Positions 10,365-19,109 of a stretch of DNA of 64,000 bases are shown in pieces; within the stretch, counting starts at the first letter, position 1, and each line of letters begins with the position of its first letter. The DNA comes from Debaryomyces hansenii CBS767 (Eukaryota > Ascomycota > Pichiomycetes > Serinales > Debaryomycetaceae), in contig NC_006048.2 of NCBI RefSeq assembly GCF_000006445.2, positions 1,488,001 to 1,552,000 on the forward strand, written 5' to 3'. Made by a program: the position numbers and the translations under genes. The notes under the pieces were generated by a model, which searched no databases, was not told the origin of the DNA, and was given only the letters and a program-made list of their open reading frames with translations.

Positions 10365-10920
10365 ATGTAATATAGTTTAAACTCTAATTTATTAATATTT
10401 CCCTAAAATTATAATTAAAAGTATTACCTATTTTGTAACTTTCACTTCATTACCAGACCCTATTGTTGCAAGGGCCAATAATAGTGGCTCTTTTCTATAT
10501 TAGCAATCTTGAGTAGCGCGAGTCGCATGCACGCTGGGTTGCAGGTTGCACTCTTATAAAAGAAACATACTAGAAGTATCGCAGTGAATGGTACTAGTTG
10601 TAATGAGTAATACAGGGTAGTTCTAGAGATCTATAGAAATTATGTATTGGTAACGTAAGGAAAAATCGAAATGGATGGGACCATTTTATGCAAAACAAGT
10701 AGTTAATAATTTGAGCGATATTTCCGGGTGATGGTATTATTAATAGCTCCCCTTCTAGGTCATAGGCTTCCGTGCGTAGAACATACCATATAAATTCATT
10801 CAATTCTCCACTATTAATTATAACCAATTACTAAAGTATTGATAACTAATTATAATAGGTCAATTGACATTTCATATCTATAATAATTTTGATTAAACTA
10901 GACTTTGTTAATTTAATAAG
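10365..10920. other. STH1-CCP1 spacer / CCP1 promoter
   Basis: 556 bp without a supported gene. A GC-rich patch near 10515-10555 (GTAGCGCGAGTCGCATGCAC and following) is the only compositional feature. A 77-codon minus frame inside is low-complexity spacer translation, not a gene. Confidence 0.5.
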
Positions 10921-12003
10921 ATGTCTACGGCTGCATTCAAAAGACAAAGCGTTCCACTTTCAAAACTCTTCCAGAGTTATGGGAAAAACAATTCACAATC
11001 CAAGTACGGGGGTTACTTCCTTGCTACATTAATTGGGTCTGGTATTTTGGCTACTAGTTATTTCAACAATAATAAGAATGGCAACACACCTTCAAACAAT
11101 CACAAAAAGTTATTAGCTGGCTCTGGTATTGTTAATACTGCGGCCATTCCAAAGGGCAAGTCAATCAAGGACTATCAAAGTCTTTATAATGAGATAGCCG
11201 AAAAGGTCAGAGACCAAGATGATGCAGATGATGGTGCTGGTCGTTATGGTTTACTTACACGTCTCGCATGGCACACAAGTGGTACTTACAAGAAAGAGGA
11301 TAACACGGGGGGGTCATACGGTGGTACCATGATCTATAAACCTGAATCGACTGATGGCGAAAACTCTGGATTGAATCATGGAAGGGATTTCTTGCAAGAG
11401 TTTAAGGATAAGTATTCCTGGTTGAGCCATGGTGATTTATGGACTTTAGGTGGAGTAGTTGCAGTCCAAGAATGTGGAGGACCAAAAATCAAATGGAGAC
11501 CAGGTCGTCAAGATATCAGTGACAAGACAAGAGTTCCAGAGAATGGTAGATTACCAGATGCTTCTAAAGACGCTGATTATGTGAAGGGTGTATTTGGAAG
11601 AATGGGGTTCAATGAACGTGAAACTGTGTGTTTAATTGGTGCTCATTGTTTAGGTAAATGTCACAAGGAAAACACCAACTACGACGGCCCATGGGGACCT
11701 TCCTTCAACATGTTTACAAATGACTTCTTTGTAAGATTATTGCAAAACTGGCACGTCAAAAAGTGGGATGGTAAGAAACAATATGAAGATGACGAAACCA
11801 ACTCGTTTATGATGTTGCCAACAGACATGGCCTTGAAGGAAGACTCTAGCTTCCTCAAGTACGTCAAAATGTATGCCGATGACGAAAAGTTATTCTTCAG
11901 TGACTTTGCCAAAAATTTCAGTACTTTACTTGAATTGGGTGTTACATTCCCCGACTCCATTAAACCAACTGAATTCAAAACGTTAGATGAACAAGATAAG
12001 TAA
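10921..12003 (+). CDS. CCP1: Cytochrome c peroxidase, mitochondrial
   Basis: A 360-residue class I haem peroxidase of the mitochondrial intermembrane space, reducing hydrogen peroxide with cytochrome c. The first ~60 residues are a bipartite presequence: basic stretch, then hydrophobic [17 protein letters not shown] for sorting. The distal haem pocket is [12 protein letters not shown] (Arg, Trp, His), the proximal His sits in GAHCLGKCH and the radical Trp in DGPWGPS. The C-terminal half ([24 protein letters not shown]) matches the family. Two cysteines flank the proximal His region where S. cerevisiae has Ala and Thr. It faces RPL9 head to tail. Confidence 0.95.
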
Positions 12004-12173
12004 GTTATATAGGGACTATGTGCCAATATGAATAAATCAAGTACTTTATCTGAGTTACTGTGTAGAGCTTATCTCGTAAAAGCCCTATTGTTATTCCGTA
12101 TGCGTATTTCTCAGTATAATATGTGTATATTTGAATCCGCCAATATTTTGCAAATTCATATTTGTGATTACAC

Positions 12174-12193
12174 GACTGAAAAATTTTTCAGTC
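12174..12193. promoter_or_regulatory. Palindromic RRPE-like element upstream of RPL9
   Basis: GACTGAAAAATTTTTCAGTC is a perfect 20 bp palindrome 101-120 bp before the RPL9 ATG. It contains TGAAAAATTT in both orientations; that string is the known ribosomal-RNA-processing element (RRPE) of yeast growth genes. The role here is inferred. Confidence 0.5.
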
Positions 12194-12293
12194 TCCGTGT
12201 GAGACGACCAGACTTTCTACTGAGTATATATATTCATTAAAAAGTTTTCCAGTGAAATTTTTATTATTTCTCCATCATCATCAGCAGACAAAA

Positions 12294-12869
12294 ATGAAGT
12301 ACATTCAAACCGATCAAATCTTAGATATTCCAGAAGGTGTCACCGTCCAAATTAATGCCAGAAGCATTACTGTTACCGGACCAAGAGGTACTTTAAAGAA
12401 GGACTTAAAGCACATTGATGTTACCTTCGCTAAGGTTAACAACCGTGCTATCAAGATCACTGTCCACAACGGTGAAAGAAAGCACGTTGCTGCTTTAAGA
12501 ACCGTCAAGGCCTTAATTGCTAACTTGATCACTGGTGTCACCAAGGGTTACAAGTACAAGATGAGATACGTCTATGCGCATTTCCCTATCAACGTTAACG
12601 TTGTTGAAGTTGATGGTCAATCTTACGTTGAAATCAGAAATTTCTTAGGTGAAAAGAGAGTCAGACAAATCAAGATCTTCGATGGTGTTTCAGTTGAATT
12701 TTCTGCCAACCAAAAGGATGAAGTTGTCTTATCCGGTAACTCCTTAGAAGCTGTTTCTCAAAACGCTGCTGATATTCAACAAGTCTGTCGTGTCAGAAAC
12801 AAGGATATCCGTAAGTTCTTGGATGGTATCTATGTTTCCGAACGTGGTGTTATCGACGAAGAAGCATAA
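12294..12869 (+). CDS. RPL9: 60S ribosomal protein L9 (uL6)
   Basis: A 191-residue protein, identical in length to yeast Rpl9. It starts at the ATG at 12294 (MKYIQTDQILDIPEGV); 14 further open codons upstream have no ATG and are untranslated leader. Two L6-type domains are visible: KSITVTGPRGTLKKDLKHID-like first half, and GYKYKMRYVYAHFPIN...NFLGEKRVRQI in the second, ending in VCRVRNKDIRKFLDGIYVSE. It binds near the sarcin-ricin loop and P-stalk base. Codon use is strongly biased to TTA/TTG Leu and GGT Gly, as expected for high expression. Single exon. Confidence 0.97.
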   Translation: MKYIQTDQILDIPEGVTVQINARSITVTGPRGTLKKDLKHIDVTFAKVNNRAIKITVHNGERKHVAALRTVKALIANLITGVTKGYKYKMRYVYAHFPINVNVVEVDGQSYVEIRNFLGEKRVRQIKIFDGVSVEFSANQKDEVVLSGNSLEAVSQNAADIQQVCRVRNKDIRKFLDGIYVSERGVIDEEA

Positions 12870-13059
12870 ATTAATATGTCAATTTAGTTACAATTCTGTA
12901 TTAATACATCCTCTTTGTTTATATTTTCATTTTGTTGAGGTTTCCAGGGTATATAGTCAATGTGGTTTTTCAATTGGGTTAACCCTGTCTCATGTGAATT
13001 GTTAAAGAGCTCAAAGCAATACAGAGCCACCAACGATTCACTGTAGTAGCGAGATTCGG

Positions 13060-13119
13060 GTTATTGCACGCGATTTTTCATGGCATTTTATGGTGCTCGG
13101 TGATTTATTTTGCAATAAC
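13060..13119. repeat. Inverted repeat GTTATTGCA / TGCAATAAC
   Basis: Perfect 9 bp arms at 13060-13068 and 13111-13119 enclose a 42 nt interior. The core TTATTGC recurs in the separate hairpin at 13703-13726. Confidence 0.6.
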
Positions 13120-13173
13120 TTGAAGCGTAGAAACATGCCCTGTGTTGTTCATGAGCTCGTGAGTCCGGTCGAG

Positions 13174-13209
13174 GAAGGCCTCCTATATGCCCTATAGCAG
13201 GAGGCCTTC
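13174..13209. repeat. Strong GC-rich hairpin
   Basis: Perfect 11 bp arms, GAAGGCCTCCT at 13174-13184 and AGGAGGCCTTC at 13199-13209, enclose a 14 nt loop. The most stable inverted repeat in the spacer; it is followed by a TTTT run, so a Pol III-like end is conceivable. Confidence 0.7.
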
Positions 13210-13702
13210 GTTTTATCTTTAAGCCGTTTCTCTGGTTATGAGCGCGGATCTATTGGAATAATAGCTTCTCAATTGGTGCAGATTGTCGCCGGATCCGTAG
13301 CTTGTCGTTGATACATCGCCCTATTCTACTTGTTCCTACCGTTTCGATCAGGGTGCATGTTGAATATATTGAGCTACTAACAACGTGCTTGGTTTACATG
13401 CCTCCTATAAAGTTCTGGTATAGGTACGTGTCAAACACCTCTCTGTATTTACGTTCTGAGAACTATTGCAGCCATCCCCGGGGGTTCATAGAAGCAACTG
13501 TAGCAGTTTTTTTCCGTTTCAATCAAAATTAGACGTCGGACCAAAAGGTATCGTGTTCTCCTACGTCTAGTATGCTTACCTCTATGTAGATGGACCTAGT
13601 TCTAACTCACAATGCATCAACTGCTGGCCACTAAAAAGGCCTTCAAGTTATAGGATCAACTCCGAGGGCAGGCCAATACCGGAAAAACAAGTATCGGTTA
13701 AC

Positions 13703-13726
13703 GGCAATAATGAATATTTTATTGCC
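13703..13726. repeat. Inverted repeat GGCAATAA / TTATTGCC
   Basis: Perfect 8 bp arms separated by 8 nt. Shares the GCAATAA core with the arms at 13060-13119. Confidence 0.55.
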
Positions 13727-13854
13727 CCAATATTGTCCTGGTATCGCTTCCAATCAACGCCTTTCATAATTCTACCATATTACCCAAGAAACCATGTTGT
13801 ATGCCGTAAAGAACCCATCTATGTCGTTCAACGCTTCTGGTTTACCTTTTCGCG

Positions 13855-13887
13855 GAGTTGTAGCGACTACAGTCTACGCTGCAACTC
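13855..13887. repeat. Hairpin with G-U wobble
   Basis: 11 bp arms, GAGTTGTAGCG at 13855-13865 and CGCTGCAACTC at 13877-13887, pair perfectly if one G-U is allowed; the loop is 11 nt. A mismatch that pairs only in RNA hints at RNA rather than DNA structure. Confidence 0.55.
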
Positions 13888-14023
13888 TACAACATGCCTA
13901 AATTATGAACCTGAGTAACTTTATACTACGTTTAGCGGCCCCATGCCGGACATCTTTCTCAGTGCTACGGGTATATGATGCACGCTTGGCAGTAGTATTG
14001 GTTCATTAAACCTGGAGAATGAC

Positions 14024-14064
14024 CGGAGAACAAATTTATCCCCGGAGATGTCGGGGACGGTCGG
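14024..14064. promoter_or_regulatory. CGG-triplet cluster before KGD1
   Basis: Five CGG triplets (14024, 14043, 14052, 14058, 14062) lie within 41 bp, 170-210 bp before the KGD1 ATG. CGG half-sites are typical of Zn2Cys6 factors in fungi. Farther up, CCAAT occurs near 13750, a HAP-complex core motif common at TCA-cycle genes. Both roles are inferred. Confidence 0.35.
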
Positions 14065-14233
14065 TATTTTTTTTTTTCCAACGAAAACTGCGCGGACAAA
14101 TTAAAAGGCTTCCTTAGGCCAGGTTTAAAAAACTATTCGTACTCCTTCTTTATATAATTAAATGATCTATAAACTAAATAAATATTAGTTTTAGATAGTT
14201 TTTGGATATATTTAAAGTAATAATCTATTAACA

Positions 14234-17227
14234 ATGCTTAGGGCTTTTAGAAGCGCAATTCCTCGCGCTCAATTAATGAAAGCTCAAGTAAAACCATTTG
14301 TTCGTTTATTTGCTACCGGTCAAGACTCGTTTTTATTGAGCAACAATGCCAACTATATTGATGAAATGTATGCTGCTTGGAAACATGATCCATCCAGTGT
14401 TCATATTTCGTGGAATGCTTACTTTAAGAACATTGAATCAAGTAACGTTCCTCCATCCAAGGCGTTCACGGCTCCGCCAACCATTATTCCTACAGTAGCA
14501 GGAGGTGCCGCCGGATTCGTTCCAGGATCATCACCAACTAACGAGGACGTCGTTACTCACTTGAAGGTTCAATTGTTGGTCCGTGCATACCAAGTTAGGG
14601 GGCACCAAAAGGCCAAGATTGATCCTTTGGGAATCTCTTTTGGTGACAACGATGTTGTTCCAAAGGAATTGACTTTAGAACACTACGGTTTCACCGAGGC
14701 CGATATGGACAAGCAGATCACCTTAGGTCCTGGTATTTTACCTAGATTTGCCGAAGGTGGTAAGAAATCGTTAACATTGAGAGAAATCATTTCAAACTGT
14801 GAAAGATTATACTGTCAATCGTACGGTGTTGAATACATCCACATTCCATCTAAGGAGCAATGTGACTGGTTAAGGGAAAGAATTGAAATTCCTGAGCCAT
14901 ACAAGTATTCTCCGGATGAAAAGAGACAAATTTTAGACCGTGTGATTTGGTCTTGTTCTTTTGAATCATTCTTGGCTAGTAAGTTCCCTAACGACAAGAG
15001 ATTCGGTTTAGAAGGTGCAGAATCCGTTGTCCCTGGTATGAAAGCCATGATTGATACCTCAGTTGAGTTCGGAGTCGAAGACATTGTCATTGGTATGCCA
15101 CACAGAGGTCGTTTGAATATGTTATCTAATGTTGTCCGTAAGCCAAATGAATCTATTTTCTCTGAATTCACTGGTTCAAGAGAATTTGACGAAGGTTCCG
15201 GGGATGTTAAGTACCATTTAGGTATGAACTACGCTAGACCAACTACATCTGGTAAGCACGTTAACTTATCTCTTGTCGCCAATCCATCTCATTTAGAATC
15301 CGAAGATGGTGTTGTGTTAGGTAAGACTAGAGCTATTCAACAATATAAGAATGACATTGGCGAATACAAAAAGGCTATGTCCATCTTATTACATGGTGAT
15401 GCAGCTTTCTCTGGTCAAGGTGTTGTTTATGAAACTATGGGTCTTGCTAACTTACCAGATTATTCAACTGGTGGTACTATCCATATTATTGTTAATAACC
15501 AAATTGGTTTCACTACTGACCCAAGATTTGCTAGATCTACCTTATACCCATCTGATATTGCCAAGTCCATTAATGCCCCAATTTTCCACGTCAACGCAGA
15601 TGATGTAGAAGCCAATATCTTTATTTTCAACTTAGCTGCTGAATGGAGGGCTACCTTCCACACCGATGTTATTATTGATCTTGTTGGTTACCGTAAACAT
15701 GGTCATAATGAAACTGATCAACCAGCTTTCACTCAACCATTGATGTACCAAAAGATTGCTGAGAAGAAACCTGTTATTGATTACTACACCAAGCAATTAA
15801 TTGAAGAAGGTACTTTCACCAAGGAAGATATTGATGAACATAAGAAATGGGTTTGGAATATCTTAGACGAATCGTTCTCTAAGTCGAAGGAATATCAATC
15901 AACTTCTAGAGAATGGTTAACCACTGCTTGGGAAGACTTCAAGTCTCCAAAGGAATTGGCTACCGAAGTCTTACCTCATTTGCCAACTGCTGTTGAAGAA
16001 GACACCTTAAAGAAGATCGGTACAGCTATTTCAGAAGCTCCAGAAGGTTTCGAAGTTCACCGTAACTTGAAGCGTATTTTGAATGCCAGAAAGAAGTCCG
16101 TTGAAACCGGTGAAGGTATTGACTGGTCGACTGGTGAAGCCTTAGCCTATGGTTCTTTAGCATTAGAAGGTTACCATGTAAGAGTTTCTGGTCAAGATGT
16201 TGAAAGAGGTACTTTCTCTCAACGTCATGCTGTTTTGCATGACCAATCCTCTGAACAGACCTACACTCCATTAAACAATTTATCTGAGGATCAAGGTGCA
16301 TTTGTTATCTGTAACTCTTCATTGTCTGAATACGGTGTTATGAGTTTCGAATATGGTTACTCGTTAACTTCTCCAGACGCTTTAGTTCAATGGGAAGCTC
16401 AATTTGGTGATTTTGCTAATACTGCTCAAGTCATCGTTGATCAATTCATTTCTGCTGCTGAATCTAAATGGAAACAACGTTCTGGTTTAGTCCTTTCATT
16501 ACCACATGGTTATGATGGTCAAGGTCCGGAACATTCCTCCGGTAGAATCGAAAGATATTTACAATTGTGTAATGAAGATCAAAGATATTTCCCATCTCCT
16601 GAATTGTTAGAAAGACAACATCAAGATGCCAACATGCAGGTTGCTTACCCAACTACACCAGCAAATATTTTCCACTTGTTACGTCGTCAAATGCATAGAC
16701 AATTCAGAAAGCCATTGGTCTTATTCTTTTCTAAACAGTTATTACGTCATCCATTAGCCAAGTCTGAATTATCTGAATTCACTGGTGAATCTCACTTCCA
16801 ATGGATCATTGAAGATCCCGAATTAGGTAAGAGTATTAATGCTAAGGAAGACATAAAACGTGTTATTCTCTGTTCTGGTCAAGTCTTTACTGCCTTACAC
16901 AAGAAACGTGCTGATATTGAAGATAAATCTACGGCTTTCATCAAAATTGAACAATTACACCCATTCCCATTCGCTCAATTACGTGATGCTTTAGACAGCT
17001 ACCCTGCATTAGAAGACTTAGTCTGGTGTCAAGAAGAACCATTGAACATGGGTTCCTACTCTTACTCTGCTCCACGTATTGCAACTGTCTTAGAAAATAC
17101 TGAGAAACATAAGGATAAATCTTTACGTTATGCCGGTCGTGATCCATCAGCTTCTGTAGCTGCCGGAACTAAGGCTATGCATAATTCCGAAGAAGAAGAG
17201 TTCTTGAAAGAAGTTTTCCAGAACTAA
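14234..17227 (+). CDS. KGD1: 2-oxoglutarate dehydrogenase E1 component, mitochondrial
   Basis: A 997-residue thiamin-diphosphate E1 enzyme of the TCA-cycle 2-oxoglutarate dehydrogenase complex, working with Kgd2 and Lpd1 in the matrix. The N-terminus is a clear presequence ([20 protein letters not shown]), followed by the E1-specific [21 protein letters not shown] helix. The core shows [11 protein letters not shown] (~287), the Gly-Asp cofactor region around [12 protein letters not shown], and [14 protein letters not shown] (~720) in the transketolase-like domain. The C-terminus ends [12 protein letters not shown]. Length matches yeast Kgd1 (1014). Single exon with highly expressed-type codon use. 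Confidence 0.96.
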   Translation: MLRAFRSAIPRAQLMKAQVKPFVRLFATGQDSFLLSNNANYIDEMYAAWKHDPSSVHISWNAYFKNIESSNVPPSKAFTAPPTIIPTVAGGAAGFVPGSSPTNEDVVTHLKVQLLVRAYQVRGHQKAKIDPLGISFGDNDVVPKELTLEHYGFTEADMDKQITLGPGILPRFAEGGKKSLTLREIISNCERLYCQSYGVEYIHIPSKEQCDWLRERIEIPEPYKYSPDEKRQILDRVIWSCSFESFLASKFPNDKRFGLEGAESVVPGMKAMIDTSVEFGVEDIVIGMPHRGRLNMLSNVVRKPNESIFSEFTGSREFDEGSGDVKYHLGMNYARPTTSGKHVNLSLVANPSHLESEDGVVLGKTRAIQQYKNDIGEYKKAMSILLHGDAAFSGQGVVYETMGLANLPDYSTGGTIHIIVNNQIGFTTDPRFARSTLYPSDIAKSINAPIFHVNADDVEANIFIFNLAAEWRATFHTDVIIDLVGYRKHGHNETDQPAFTQPLMYQKIAEKKPVIDYYTKQLIEEGTFTKEDIDEHKKWVWNILDESFSKSKEYQSTSREWLTTAWEDFKSPKELATEVLPHLPTAVEEDTLKKIGTAISEAPEGFEVHRNLKRILNARKKSVETGEGIDWSTGEALAYGSLALEGYHVRVSGQDVERGTFSQRHAVLHDQSSEQTYTPLNNLSEDQGAFVICNSSLSEYGVMSFEYGYSLTSPDALVQWEAQFGDFANTAQVIVDQFISAAESKWKQRSGLVLSLPHGYDGQGPEHSSGRIERYLQLCNEDQRYFPSPELLERQHQDANMQVAYPTTPANIFHLLRRQMHRQFRKPLVLFFSKQLLRHPLAKSELSEFTGESHFQWIIEDPELGKSINAKEDIKRVILCSGQVFTALHKKRADIEDKSTAFIKIEQLHPFPFAQLRDALDSYPALEDLVWCQEEPLNMGSYSYSAPRIATVLENTEKHKDKSLRYAGRDPSASVAAGTKAMHNSEEEEFLKEVFQN

Positions 17228-17567
17228 GTTAGTACTTCACAGTTAAGTTATGCATGATAACTCTTATCCTTAAGTTTTGTCTTTGATATATATTGAAAAA
17301 TGGATATTTACAAATAAATTATTGATTTCTTTAAACTAGTTCTAAGATTGGATCTTGTATATATCGGCTGTAGATCCCAACTTACAACAAAATATTCGCA
17401 CTTCAGCGTATGCCCCACAATCCAATCGCGGGTAAATGAATAAGCGATTCCCCGAGCTAAACACTTATCCGAAAACCACCCCAAAATATGAAATATATAA
17501 ATTGTATCAATCCTCTGATCTGGTTAATATGATAATTAGTTTTATAAAAACTATAAGTAATATTATA
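17228..17567. other. KGD1-monooxygenase spacer
   Basis: 340 bp. The distal part holds a TATA-like AAATATATAAAT near 17490, within 80 bp of the ATG chosen for the next gene. GATTCCCCGAG and TATCCGAAAACC just before it are possible zinc-cluster sites. The reading frame stays open from 17436 through this DNA, but it reads promoter-like sequence. Confidence 0.4.
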
Positions 17568-18911
17568 ATGACAGTCCTTGAAGATTCAATTCCAAAAACA
17601 AAAATCGTTCTTGATTTCGTTATTGTCGGTGCTGGTTTGGGTGGTGTTACCGCAGCCATCTGTTTGAAGTTAGCAGGTCATAACGTTAAGTTGTTAGAGC
17701 AAGCACCTGAGTTAGGTGAAATTGGAGCTGGTATCCAGATACCACCACCATCAGTGAAGATTATTAAAACAATCGGTTGTTTGGATAATCTTTTGAAGCA
17801 TTCTATGATTCCAGAGAATTTTAAAATATTCCGTTGGGAAGACGGTAAACAGATTTCAGAGCAAAATTTGGTTCCATACACTGAAGAAAACTACAATTCC
17901 ATGTACTTGCATGTTCACAGAGCTGACTACCACAAAGTTTTAGTGGAGAGAGCAAAAGAAGTTGGTGTTGACATGATCTTAAACACGCATATCAACGACG
18001 TTGACTTCGAAAATAATACCGTTACAGCTTCCAACGGTAAATCTTACACCGGCGATGTCGTTATTGGATATGACGGCATCAAGTCAAAATTGAGATCCGC
18101 TGTTTTAGGTCGTGAGGATTTACCTTATGATACTGGTGACTTAGCATACAGGGCCTTGATTAAGGTCGAAGACATGAAGAAACACGCCGAATTAGCTCCA
18201 TTCTATGAAACTGCTAATATTAACTTTTGGTGGGGACCAGATAAGCATATTGTGGTTTATTTATTACAAGGTGGTAAAACATGTAATGTTGTGATCTTAT
18301 CGCCAGATACCTTACCAAAAGACGTTGCAGTTCAAGGTGCTGATAAAGAAGAAATCGCTGCTATCTTTGAAGATTGGGATCCAAGATTAAAAACTTTATT
18401 CAGTTTAATTCAAGAAACTGGTAAATGGAGATTACAAAATTCGAGAGAATTGCCGGTATGGACTCCTAAAAAGGGTAACTTCATCATTTTAGGAGATGCT
18501 TCTCATGCAACTTTGCCATATTTAGCTTCTGGTGCTTCGCAAGCTTTAGAAGATGCCGCTGTATTGGCAGGTTTGTTCAGCAGAATCGAACATAAGTCAC
18601 AAATTCGTGATTTATTATCCGTTTGCGAGTCATTAAGAAAATGGAGAACAACTCAAGTTGTTCAAGGTTCTACTGAGTGCAGAAACATATTCCATTTACA
18701 TGATGGACAAGAACAAGTTACGAGAGACAAGAAACTTGCTATCAATCCACCAGCTATTGGATGTCCAAATAGATGGGCTGATCCAAAATTTCAAGAGTTC
18801 TTGTGGGGTTACGAAGCTTTTGCTGAAGCTGAGAGAGGTTGGAATGAATATAAGACAGGCGAATCCCCTAGATATTCCTTCGGTGGGTTGTATGAAGATG
18901 CCAAACTTTAG
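17568..18911 (+). CDS. FAD-dependent aromatic-ring monooxygenase (salicylate/hydroxybenzoate hydroxylase family)
   Basis: About 447 residues from the ATG at 17568. An upstream in-frame ATG at 17436 adds 44 residues that cover a TATA-like sequence and lack family similarity, so I reject it. The Rossmann dinucleotide motif is VIVGAGLGGVTAAICLK (residues ~19-35), the DG motif is GYDGIKSKLR (~168) and the FAD-ribityl GD motif is GDASHATLPYLASGAS (~310). Length and motifs fit single-component flavin hydroxylases acting on salicylate or hydroxybenzoates in the cytosol; exact substrate unknown. It converges on a quinate-repressor-like gene, which supports a role in aromatic catabolism. Confidence 0.85.
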   Translation: MTVLEDSIPKTKIVLDFVIVGAGLGGVTAAICLKLAGHNVKLLEQAPELGEIGAGIQIPPPSVKIIKTIGCLDNLLKHSMIPENFKIFRWEDGKQISEQNLVPYTEENYNSMYLHVHRADYHKVLVERAKEVGVDMILNTHINDVDFENNTVTASNGKSYTGDVVIGYDGIKSKLRSAVLGREDLPYDTGDLAYRALIKVEDMKKHAELAPFYETANINFWWGPDKHIVVYLLQGGKTCNVVILSPDTLPKDVAVQGADKEEIAAIFEDWDPRLKTLFSLIQETGKWRLQNSRELPVWTPKKGNFIILGDASHATLPYLASGASQALEDAAVLAGLFSRIEHKSQIRDLLSVCESLRKWRTTQVVQGSTECRNIFHLHDGQEQVTRDKKLAINPPAIGCPNRWADPKFQEFLWGYEAFAEAERGWNEYKTGESPRYSFGGLYEDAKL

Positions 18912-19046
18912 TAATACATACTCAATAAAGATTACATAAATTTTGAAACTTAATTTAATAGAAAATTACTTAAATTGATTCTCGTAGAACGGTATATATT
19001 AAGCTATGAATATAACAAACAATGCTATAGAAGTTGCACTCATATT

Positions 19047-19084
19047 ATGTATATTTAGTGTCGAACGAATGTATATTTAGTGTC
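19047..19084. repeat. Short direct repeat in convergent 3' region
   Basis: ATGTATATTTAGTGTC occurs at 19047-19062 and again at 19069-19084, a 22 bp period, in the shared 3' region of the two convergent genes. May be part of bidirectional 3'-end signals. Confidence 0.5.
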
Positions 19085-19109
19085 TATCGTTCAGAAAGGA
19101 TACGGACTA

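Larger units (their letters stand above)
12870..14233. other. Gene-free 1.36 kb spacer with several hairpins (RPL9 to KGD1)
   Basis: By far the longest non-repetitive spacer in the window. No ORF in it looks coding: the longest are 61-76 codons with no recognisable motif. GC content looks higher than in other spacers. It contains at least four inverted repeats able to form hairpins (13060-13119, 13174-13209, 13703-13726, 13855-13887), T-tracts near 13503 and 14067, and CGG triplets close to KGD1. It could hold a structured non-coding RNA, a long KGD1 control region, or both. I could not match it to any known RNA (U3, SRP, RNase P/MRP, 5S, telomerase RNA). Confidence 0.5.

Noticed and set aside
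10594..10827. 77-codon minus ORF between STH1 and CCP1
   Set aside because: Lies in promoter DNA, no motif, low-complexity edges; likely chance.
12028..12240. 70-codon plus ORF ahead of RPL9
   Set aside because: Overlaps the RRPE palindrome and promoter; composition not protein-like.
12910..12960. TGTTGAGGT string near 12934 as a telomere-repeat-like template
   Set aside because: Only nine bases agree with a telomeric unit I recall for Debaryomyces, and the rest differs; expected by chance in a window this size.
13302..13918. Short plus ORFs in the RPL9-KGD1 spacer
   Set aside because: 61-76 codons, no motif, cross the hairpins; treated as non-coding.
17436..17567. 44-residue N-terminal extension of the FAD monooxygenase
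   Set aside because: Covers a TATA-like string; the family's Rossmann motif starts ~20 residues after the ATG at 17568.
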